From Forficula auricularia (taxonomy: Eukaryota; Arthropoda; Insecta; Dermaptera; Forficulidae), in assembly GCA_024734495.1 (NCBI GenBank), contig JALMQS010000153.1, positions 5,543,294 to 5,607,293 on the forward strand: a stretch of 64,000 bases of DNA, read 5' to 3'. Position 1 is the first letter of the stretch; every line of letters begins with the position of its first letter. The notes under the pieces are model-generated. The model saw only the letters and a list, made by a program, of their open reading frames with translations, had not been told where the DNA came from and ran no database searches. Positions 36,007 through 48,000 of this stretch are shown piece by piece. A program made the position numbers and the translations under genes.

Positions 36007-39000
36007 CTGAAACAAAATATTTAAAAATTAATTTAATACAGGTATTTATTTATTTATTTATTCTATTATAAGATGAATAATATAGTTCATTTTAACTAAA
36101 ATTATAACTGAATAGGCAATTTCTAAATGGGCATATTTCTGAAAATTGAAAATGTTCATTCAGGAATGAAAAAACTAATTATTTTCTAAAGTACAGGGTG
36201 ACGATAAAAAAACCCAGTTAAACCTTTTGTAGTATAATTTTATTATATAAAGGAAATTTAATAAATTAACAATTAATAATTAATAATAATAACATGGACC
36301 TTTAGTAATAATATATTCAGCCGATTTCGAAGTTCTTTTGGGGAGTCCTAAACGCGTCTTGAAATTTTCGACGATGGGCCGCAGTTTTTCTGGTGACAAT
36401 CAGCCCCACTCTCGGCGCAGCTAATTCTCCAGAGCCTTCAAACTTTTGTGGGGCTTAACACAGGTCCTGGCCTCCAAAATGGATCACAAACTGTAGTCCA
36501 TCGGGTTGAGATCAGGTCGAGAATGGTGGCCTCTGGACTGATTGTGATCAAGCCTGGAAAATGAGCCTTGCACCACTCCTGTGTGGTTTTCGGCGTGGAG
36601 TACTGTTGGAACGTCTAATGCTGATCCGAAGTGCTGCTATGCCCACGGCTCCACTTTTTCCAAAACATGCCGCCGATTACTCTCTTTGTTGATTTTGACC
36701 CCTAATCAAGGAAAATCAAAGGGGTTTTGCCCTGGCGCAAATTCCACCCCAAACCATCAGCGCTTGGGGGTTTTGGCAGTGTTCGACGATGGTAGATGGC
36801 CCGGGAGCCTCTGAGGACCAGCTCCTGTTGTTTTGATGGTTATACAAATACATTTTTATAATTTTTCTCATTAATATATCAAATAATAATTGATATATCA
36901 ATGAGAATTGTTTTTGACCGCGCTTATTTGAAAAAGATATTTATCGCGAGACTACTGCGGATTACGCTATTGGAGTCTGCGGAGTCTTAAGTCTGGACCA
37001 AGAGAGAAAAAGATGTGATCCATTTAGCTGCAATCCAAATTCATTTCGTGTATAGCCCGCATGACATTCGGATGGATCACCAAATGAATGGGATGCATCT
37101 AACATACATGCTAATAGATCGGTCTGGACTGGGAGATTAAATATATAACATCTGAGATTTCAAATTCATTTGGTGATCCATCCGAATGTCTAGCGGGCTA
37201 TGCGCGAAATGACGTTGGATTGTAGCTAAGTGGATCACATCTTTTTCTCTCTTGGTCCAGACTTAAGACTCCGCAGAGTCCAATAGCGTAATCCGCAGTA
37301 GTCTCGCGATAAATATCTTTTTCAAATAAGCGCGGTCAAAAACAATTCTCATTGATATATCAATTATAATTTGATATATTAATGAGAAAAATTATAAAAA
37401 TGTATTTAACATCATTATTTCAAGTTAGAAATATATAAGTTCAGATATTATTTCCACTCAATATTTGACAAAAATTCCCTACATTTGATTCGCGATTGAA
37501 TCAAATGTAGAAAATATTCGATTGATGGTTATACGCTTGTTCCACTGTGAACAGCTTCTCGCCGGCGAACAAAATCATTTCCCAGGGTCATCCGCTGCTT
37601 GAGTTGGCTTCTTTGCAACCCCACGTGCTTCTTTTCGTTCGTAAGCAGCTGTACCTTCTGGAGCTTGTAGGGCTTGAGGTTCAGCTCCTCTTTGGCTATT
37701 TGGCGGACAGATTCTCGGTTGATTCCGATCTCACGAGCGATTTTCCTCATGGAGACCCTCGAATTTCGCTGTACCCGCTTCTTGATGATTTTGCGGTTGC
37801 CAGGAGTGTTGACGGTGAGCTTCTGCCGCTTCCGGGACGCTGGCCGGTATGGTCAAGATCAGTGAAACGGCAGATTGCGTCGGACATGGTTTGTTGAGGC
37901 ATATTGAGCAAACGGACAATCTCACACTGACGTCTCCCTTCACGAAAAAGCTCCACAATTGCATCACGTTTGTTTGACATTCTCCAAAACACAATAAATA
38001 AATCAATATTAAATAGAAAAATACATACTCTAGGACAAAAAAGTGTGTAGAACCGATAAAACAAAAATTAATTGGATACGCTATAAAACATATTCGTGTT
38101 AAGACGTATCAAACTTTAACCGGGTTTTTTTGTCACTCTGTAATGTAAAATTTATAAAATTTATTTTTGAGTTACATTTTGGCATTAATAAAATTAATAC
38201 AAGAGTTGTGCCTTTTTCGAACATAGGTGCAGAGAAACTTTTAGATTATATTTATATGAAAAAGTGTACTTATTTGTCAAAATATGCGAAATGTGCCTTT
38301 CTCGAAATTGCATATTCATTTGTTCCAGAAAAATGAATAAAATTTAAAGCAAGAGGGTAAGTAATTTTATTTAAATGCTTAATTAAAGTTTTCTCTTAAT
38401 TAATGCTCAATGATAAGACATTATAGGCGTGAAAGCGCAGATTGTTTCATAAAGAGAAGTCAATGAGGTTGTCCTCTACTTGATGTAAATAAACATATCG
38501 TCGCTTTAGAGTGTAAACCTGCTAACTCACAACAAGGATATTTTACAGGGCTTACAAAAAACTTCACAAAATTTATATTGTTGTTTAGGAAAGAAACTAT
38601 TTTTCACATTTTTTTTCTACAACTTACGTTCTTTATTTTAAGTAGTAGTTTTACTTGGACGATGCTGGATCTCTTTTTCTTTCAAACGGTATTAATAAGT
38701 CATACCTATATGCGATAAAAGATGGATTTAGCAGGTTTACACTCTAGGCCGACGATATATATAATTTGTTTGAGCGTATAGTTTATTGAGAGTAGCAGAG
38801 TTGTTGATTCACAAAGAGAAACAAAGAGGTTGTCCTCTGCTTGATGCAAATAAACGAAACTATAGTCTCAAACAAATAAATAATTGATAGAGTTTTTCTT
38901 TAGGAGACGGACTGGTATAAATATGCACTTGGATGTTGAGCAAACGGACTAATTATGATTTGAACTACTTTCATTGACTTTTTGTTACCCTGAAGAAGGA

Positions 39001-42000
39001 GAGAATAAATCTCCGAAACGTCGGTTTAACAAATAAATGTAAAATAATAAAACCTCTATAGTCTTATTTTTTTACAACCACCGTGGACTGCTTTCATCAA
39101 CATCCAAATAAATAATATATATATACAGATATATCATCTCGATATATATGTGTGTATGTTTATTTGCATCAAGCAGAGGACAACCTCTTTGTTTCTCTTT
39201 GTGAGTATAGTTTATTGCAGATTGTTTTCATTTACCTTAGGATGTCCCCATGGATCTGCCCCGCCATGAACTAAGATAATCGGCACCGTGGATTTGTTCA
39301 AGGAGTATTCTGGAGGCGTTAAGCCATGGTAATATTTCAGATTGTTTTCTTCGCCATAATCATAGAAACCAAAGAAACCAGCTTAAAAAACAAGAAGATA
39401 TTAAGAATTAGACACCAAAGCCTTTATATTTCATCCATTAAATATTTATATTTTAGGAGCTGGCGAGGATTGAGCCTGACATTCAATATTTTCCATCACA
39501 TAACAATAATAGTACTTAAATGGCATCTATATGGAAATTATCCTATTTTATGAGTTATTTTTTGCCCCGGAGAGTACAGGGGAGGTTAAGAAAAAAATAT
39601 TTACACTCAAAATATTCTCGATTGTTTAAATTATTAATATAACTTTTTATAATTAAGTAATGGAGAGGGATTCAGCTCTTAGGAACTGATGATGGCATTA
39701 TTTAATTAAAGCCGAAACAAATTTTAATTTTCTCATTAATATATCAAAGAATAATTGATACGTCAACAAGAATTATTTTGACCGCGCTGATTTGAAAAAA
39801 AGATATTTTTATCTCGCGAGACTACTGCGGATTACGCTATTGGAGTCTGCGGAGTATTAAGTCTGGACCGCTATACGCGAAATGACGTTGGATTGTAGCT
39901 AAGTGGATTACATCTTTTTCTCTCTTGGTCCAGACTTAATACTCCGCAGACTCCAATAGCGTAATCCGCAGTAGTCTCGCGAGATAAAAATATCTTTTTT
40001 CAAATCAGCGCGGTCAAAATAATTCTTGTTGACGTATCAATTATTCTTTGATATATTAATGAGAAAATTAAAATTTATTTAATATCATTATTTCAAGTTA
40101 GAAATATATAAGTTCAAATATTATTTTCACTCAATATTTGACAAAAATTCCCTACATTAGATTCGCGATTGAATCAAATGTAGAAAACCTTCAGTTAAAG
40201 CCGAAACGTTTTCTATAATTGGGAGTTTTTTATTCAGCAGAGGCTACCCATTGAAGGACTTTCACTTATTCGAATTTTGGCTTCTAGATCGTGCCTAGAT
40301 CACAGTAGAACTGTTGTACTGTGCCTAGATTAAAGATGTTGTTTTTTGACAGGGGGCATCTGAGCTTCTGTTTTACTCATGACTGCCTTGTTGTTCTTTC
40401 AGAGGGCAACTGATCTTTGCTTTCACCCACAAATATATATCAAATATACATCGTGTTCAAAAATAGAGGTCACGGATTTAATATATCTCAAAACAATAAA
40501 AAAGTTCATATAAACATATGTCCGGAAATGCCTAGTTTCAGACCTATAGCGATTTTAATTAGGTGTGACCAACTATATCTCATTTACTGAGTTTTGTACT
40601 CTTTTTCGCAAACCGTACTCTTTTCAAATCCTGTACTCTGAAAGTACTCATTTGTATAATTTTATACTCATTTGTATTTCTAAAACATTTTTTTAGATTA
40701 TTTTATTTCAATTTTATTAATTAAATATTTAAAATTATTTTGACAGTGATTTGAATTTCAGCAGCAGAAGTTTGTATTATATTAAACGATTTCATACTGC
40801 AATGTAAATCAAGATTTAATGATGGATTTTTACCACTAATTCTAAAGAATAAACTGACCGTTTTGGAAGATTCTAATCCCGGAATAAAAAATGAATTTTT
40901 AAAAGAAGCTAAAATTTTTTATAAAATTTGCTATGAATATATCGAAGAATGGATAGTGAACTTTAGAGCATTAAATTGTTTCAAATGGACCCTTCTAAAT
41001 AGTAAAATTGAATGGAAAGAAGTTTCTTCAGCAGTCGAATTTGTAATGAAGGAAGTAAAAGATATTGTTATTAATGACAATTTTCTCTTTGAAGAAATTC
41101 GAAGAGTAAATTTATATTTAAATGAAGAAAAATTGAAGAAATGGAACGATGAGAAAATAGAGCTTGACAAAAGATGGGTAGAAATCTTTCGGCATTTTAG
41201 AGTAGAACATATCCCACATGAAAATTTAAAAGTTTTAATAGAAATTTCCTTATGTTGTCCAGGCACTAATGCTGCTGTTGAAAGGGTATTTTCACTAGGG
41301 AATGATTATTGGAGCAGTGAGAAGTGGCAACTTTCTGTAAAAACATTTTCTGCCGTCTTATATCAGTCAAATTTAATATTAAAAATGAAAGTTGTTCGGA
41401 TGTTGTTACACTATTAGACGAACATTTTCATTTAGCAAAAAAAATCCACTCCGAAGAAAAATATGTTTTTAAAAGAAAATAAAGTTTTTATCGTTTTTTC
41501 TTCTTTTTTTCACCTATGAAATAGTTGGAAAGTGTACTCTTTTTGAACAAAAAATAGTTGGTCACCTTATTTTAATATATTATTCTGTCATAGTACAGCT
41601 GATACTTTTAACATTACAATTAAATCCTAGTGGCCTTGTAAAATGGAAAACAGTCAATTATTATAATAAAAAACAATGGAAAACAATTGAAGATAAGTCT
41701 TATTGTACACGGCCTCTATGATTTTATTATGTTAAAAATATCATCTGAAGTACTATGACAGAATAAAATATTAAAATCGCTATAGCTCTGAAACTAGGGT
41801 TGACCGATGTGTTTGAGAAAAAAATGTCTAAACTTGAGATTGTTTTTCATTTTGTTTTTCCCTTTTATAATTCAAATATTAAAAACTTAGAATCAACCTC
41901 AAATACATATGAATGATTTATGTTAACTAATTATATTTTAATCTGTCAAATGACAGGTAGGTAACAAAATTTATGCATGATCAGGCAATGAAATAAAAAC

Positions 42001-45000
42001 TAAACTTTTATCATTGTGATTTTCAAACGGCTATAACTTCTCTATATAAACTTTAGTGCTCTTTGGTAAACATTTTTGGTAAATTCTTCCAATTCATGAA
42101 AGATAGCCTTTTCTTAATACCGTGTGGACTTTCATTCCTCTATCTATCTAAGTACCTACTTAAAATCCTACTTGTATTGGTTGTTGGCTCAAGCGCCAGA
42201 TATTACGCGAAATTTCTTTAATACCGGACAATCTTCTTTCTTGACCGGACAAACATGAAGAAAACCGGATTGTCCGCCGGTCTAAAACCGGACGTCTGGC
42301 AACCCTATCTGAAACTAGGCATTTCCGGACATATGTTTATATGAACTTTTACTTTACCATACAGGGTATAGTCAAGTATTGTAATCGTGCTTGAAAAAAG
42401 TGGTTTTTTCCTTCTTTTTTCGAAATATCTCAAAAACGGCTAAAACTATTTTGATTAAAAAAATTGAGCGAAACCATGACGCTCTACAAAAAAGCTCTAA
42501 TAAGTGAAGATCGAAAAAATTATATTTTTCGAGATAATAAAATGTCTGTTAGTCTGTCTGGTTGTGCGTTAGTCTGTGCGTTACCAAATTTTTGTGGACG
42601 AGCTAGCTCAAAAACTAGGGTGAATATCGAAACCAAATTTCACACGAAGTTTTGGTCCATTGAGATTAAGAGCTGATTAGATTTTGATGCATATCGACCC
42701 AAAATTAAGGGGGTGGAGGGGGGGTTAAAAATTAAAAATCTAGGCCATTTGAGCAAACTCAACCAAATTTTGTATACATAATCAGTGAGACCCCAGAAGT
42801 CTAAAATTGCAAAAAATAACCGCCCAAAGTGGGGGGGGGGTCAAAAATGAAAATCTAGGCTCTTGTACCAAACTCAACCAAATTTTGTATACATAATCCA
42901 CTGGGCCTCCAGGAGTCTAAAAACGCAAAAACTAACCCCCCCCCTACATGATTATAAATAATTTTATTAAATATAAGTGAGGGGGCCAGGTTGTATGGTA
43001 AAGTCAAGTGGATGGCCACATCAGAACACGTCAGCTTATTTTTATTGTTTTGAGATGTATTGAATCCGTGACCTCTATTTTTTGAACACCCTGTATATGT
43101 GATATCTATGTGTGTATGTCTATTTGCATCAAGCAGAGGACAACCTCTTTGTTTCTCTTTATGATTCAACAACTATCGGCAAAATAAAAACTTTTCAATT
43201 AACTTTCTTTTATTAATTTTCAATAAAAACTGATTTGTTCTTTGTCATAAAACCATTGGAACCATGTGACATTTTGAATAGATCTGTCATAAACAAAACG
43301 TCATTTAATTGTCAGTTGCATCAAGGGATCTATACAAATACTCTTTGGGGCAAAAAATAACTCATAAAATGAGGGATAATTTCCATTTAGATAATAATAT
43401 TTTCCTATTTTTTTTAGTTGAAGATTTGATAATCAGGAGGATGAAAAGAATGGAAAATCTTGAACCTCGCACGATGAAATTTGAATGTTGATTAAGCTTA
43501 TATCTAGAAAATTATTATAAAATAATTATCTGAGGGCCAGTTGTATGTCGGTTGGTAAAGTCTTTGTAAAAGTTGACAAAGGGTAAAACCTTAGAATTCA
43601 CCTTGGGCAATCAGATGAAAGTGCGTGTCATCTGATTGGCCATCTGGCCGGACACAAGGTGAATTCTAAGGTTTTACCCTTTGTCAACTTTTAAAAAGAC
43701 TTTACCAACCGACTTTTTCAATCCTCAGTTAGTGAACGTTATCTGTCGAATAAAGTTTATTAGATGGATAACAAGATTTTCAATTTTCCAATGGTCAGAT
43801 AGATGTTATCTGTCGAATAAAGCCGCTTGCTGAAGAATAAAGTTATCTGCTTCTTGAGGGCCTGCTTAAGATTTATCTATCCGTTTTCTATGACATTTTG
43901 AGGTTATGTGATGTGTCATTTGACAGTTAGGTAGTTTAAGTGCATACTGAATTATTTTTTATTGTGTTTGTTATTATATTATGTATATATCTCATGCACG
44001 CATATTCTAATGGATATTTTTGAGCAAATCGACGACGCAGCGATTGAAGTTCAAAGGTTATAATCACAACACAATTTATTTATTTAGGCAGGAAGCAAAT
44101 AACACAAATAACCTCAGCAAATAAAATAACAAACAACTATTTTTACAAAATAAAAACAAACAAATAATTAAATATAAATATATCTACTCTTATTAAACGA
44201 GCAAAAATTGTTTTATATATCTATCTATAAAATTAAGGTTTTGTCTGTACATTGCTCCAAATCTTTGGTTGCACACGTTTCAAGCAAAGTTATGAACGAA
44301 AACACCCTCAACAAAATTCCTGTCTGTCTGTCTGTTCCAGGGGTTACCGTGCATCGCTCGGTGGCTCCAGGTACTATTTAATATAGCAAAAGCATTTAAC
44401 CGATCGATCATCACACAATGAAGATCTAAGGTAGTTTTTAATCAGTTTGAACTTGGTGAAGGATCGTTCGGCACTTGCTACAGTAACTGGTTAATGTTAA
44501 AAACCTAAAATGAAAGGGTGAAATTTATTATAGGCTTAATTAACATATAGTGGAAATACAATCAAAGACCTTCAAATTCTCTGAAAATTCCAATCGGCTT
44601 AACATGCAAGTCTCTACCACCAAGACAAAATGCATGGTGATTGCAAAAGCTTCACTTAGGTGTAACTTAGACATCAACAACAACAAGTCCCAAGCTTTAA
44701 CTATCTGGGAGTTCAGATTTCTAGCAGACGAAATCTTAAGGAAGAAGTAAATTCGCAAGTCATCAAAGGAGCAAAAATTTCGGGTTGTCTATCCAATCTA
44801 GTCTGGAAAAATAAGTTTATGTCTGCCGAAAGTAAAATTAGGATATATAAGACATGTGTTCGGCCCATAATAACATATGGGGCTGAGTCCAGGGCAGACA
44901 CAACCATCACAAAGCAGCTTCTCCGGACAACTGGGATGAGAGTTGTAAGAGCCTTGCATGATAAAATCCGCAGCGAACACCTTAGGCAAATAAGCGGTCT

Positions 45001-48000
45001 TCAGGACATAGTCGATTGGGTTCATGTAATAAGAAGATGCTGAGCTGCCCATGTAGACAGAATGCAAGACGACCGTCTCCCGAAAATGGTGGTCAGAAGC
45101 TGTGGAAGACCAAAAAAACGATGGAAAGAGAGTTATGACCCTGATGACTGAATGTAATATGTTAGAGAAACAGGTGTTCGCACCTATATAGAAGAAGAAG
45201 ACAATCAAGCTAGAATGCTAACATTTGGCATACTGATAAAGCTTGGCACATTAATAAAGGAGGAAATTGAAAAACCTTTCCCTTCTTCGGGACCGGAAAT
45301 GAACGGATGAAATTTATGAAAAACCTTTAAGGAGTTAGGTGCTGGTTCTAGGTGAAACATTTTATTATTATATTTATGAAAAACCTTCCGAGTTTCGTGA
45401 ATATCGTGATTTTTGCAATTTTTCATAAGTTTCTAGTTCGATGCGCGAGTGTTAACCGATGTTAATTTTGTTTTATTCCGTTTTTCTTCTTATTACAATA
45501 GGCAACTTTTCCGCACTAAAGTGTTATCGAAAAAAAAGATTTCAGTTTTTTCGACCCACCCTATAATGGTCACCCTAGGCCCAATCCGAAAGATATCCAC
45601 TTTTTCCCTACTTTTCAGTCTGATCATGTGTTTTACATATTCCTGCTTAAAGATCGAGGCTTATCCGTCCATCCAGCTCTTTATCTATTAATATTATAAT
45701 AATTATAACTTCACTTACCTTTATTTACAAGCTGGGAATAATGATATAATTGTTTTGTCGATGAACCTAATATAAAGTGATCTTTATGATGAAAAAAATA
45801 TCCTGAAAATTCGATGTTAATCAAGAATTAAGAAATCAATTTTAATATAGATTTTAAGTATACAAAGAAAAGAAAATTGCTCTTCAAAACAGAAATAAAA
45901 AAAGTTAGAAATTAAATTAGTATTTTGCGGAGAGTTTTTAATCTATTCCTCCTAGAAATGATGTCTTTAGATTATTTTACTATCGCTAAATAAAGTAAAG
46001 CTTTTTTTCAAAATTTTAAGATAACTTGTTTCTTATTTTTTAATATATAATGTAGTATAGACTGTAGGTCTCTAAAAAACCTTTAATGCAAAAATAATCA
46101 ACCACCCGAAATAGGGGATGAGCAGCCGGTCTAAAGCTGTTAACACGACACGTCAGCGTATTGTGAATGCAGTTTTAGACCCTCTAGAGTAGGGTGGAGC
46201 GAAAAGCCCCCCCCCCCCAAAAAAAAATTCTTGCTCAATTTATTAGGCTATAAGTGTAATCATGTGTGTGAAATTTGAACTTCCTACGATGCAATCTTAA
46301 GGTGCCCCTTTGCCACCACGAAAATTTGGGAATTTTTTCAGATTTTTCCTTATAACTCGAAAATCATGCTCCCGACAGAAAATTTCACTTTTACTAAAAT
46401 GAAAGAGCATAGAATTTCGCGTTGAATAACCTACTGAAAAGTTAAAATTAGTGTAGCCGTTTAGCCACAATCGATCGTCAAAGATAGGCAAGTTTTACCA
46501 ACTTTGCGTAAAAGTGAATTATTCTCATAAAGTAAAGAAATTTTTTTTCAAAAAATTTTCTTTACTTTATTTAATATGTTTAACCAAGAATCTACACCAT
46601 TCTCCCTTAACAAAATTATTCTCATTATGTGATCTTGGAAAGTAATTGCAACCTACCTGACCTCTCCAAATTAGCCGTTCGGAACCGGCGTTAAAAAGTA
46701 GGTCACGTACAAGGGCGGATCCAGGAATTTTTTATGGGGGGGGGTGAATGTATATAAGGTGCCCGATGTAAGATCTACTTTTTATCTCGGAAGTGTGTCG
46801 CGATCGAATTGTCCAAGCGGGGGGGGGGGGTCAGAGACGCCCCCCCTCACACACACACACAGAAACTTGAACTTTATTTTCAATTTTAAAATTTTTTTGA
46901 AAAAATAAATGTTTTTTTTTTACAAATTTTTTTTGCCAGGCACGGGCCTCTATGGGGGGCGATCGCCCCCTCCGCCCCCCTTGATCCGCCCATGGACACG
47001 TATATCTGTGTAAAACAACTAAACACACACAGCACAGGTATATGTAGAGAGGCATAGTAAAACTTCAAGACAACAAAATTTCTTAGAAAATGAGACAAGA
47101 ATCAAGTTTCTAGGATGAGTGGTTTTCATTTTATGAATGAAAAACTTCAATTTTTTCAACCTCATTGCGGGACGCGTTACCTATGTCCAATTAAGATGAA
47201 TGATTGCCAATCTCGTTTTTTAAAAAATTGAATAAATAAAGTGAAAACTTTTTCAAGACTCGGTACACTAGAGCAGTTCTAGTAATAACCATTGGTCTAG
47301 TTAGGATGTTTTCGTATGTGGGGCAGCCGGACAGCTGATTAGCCACCACAAGGTTTCAATTTCGGTAATCCGATTAGACATCAATTAATTTTTTAGTAGA
47401 ATTGACAAATTTTGGAAGTAATGAAATAATTTAATGAGAAATACATAGAAAATCATAAGATGGTGTCATCTATTAAATCCGATGGAATGGAATATTTTTA
47501 ATTATAGTATGTCGAAATTTTACAAATTTCACAAATTAAGATAACAATCTTTGAGTAAAAATATTTTACGCGTTTACATATGTCAGAGAGGTTCGTATCC
47601 CGCAGGTGAGCCAGATGGCCCGGATTGCTGTTACTGGCACTCGGGTTCGATTCCCGAGGGGGTGAAAAACAACCCCTCTGACATATAATTGGAGGTGTTC
47701 CATTCCATCGGATTTAATAGATGATACCATCTTATGATTTTCTAGTAAATTTGAATCTATTACCATCGGCAAATTAATATCTTTCAGAGAAATACATATT
47801 AGCCCAGTAAATAGGGGGTTTCAGCTTACACTAATTCCAGGAAAAAGATTTTTTTTTAGCATCGTTTGGTATGGTGTGGGTATGCCAAATCTAAGTTTGC
47901 AACCTCGAAAGTCTGGGGGACAACTTTTGGTGGCCGAAAAACCTCGAAATTTTCCGACTTTTTCCAGTTTTTTGCTTATAACTCAAAAACAGTTCATATT

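Larger units (their letters stand above)
40445..43085. repeat. large foldback containing hAT remnant and family F
   Basis: The left arm (40445-40553, GTTCAAAAATAGAGGTCACG ... CCTAGTTTCAGACCTATAGC) has inverse pieces at 41775-41800, 42305-42348 and 43035-43078. A hAT remnant interrupts the left arm and family F (42349-43034) interrupts the right. Confidence 0.7.

Noticed and set aside
36581..37897. + strand proteins in the mariner region
   Set aside because: The transposase motifs are on the - strand and these are antisense frames.
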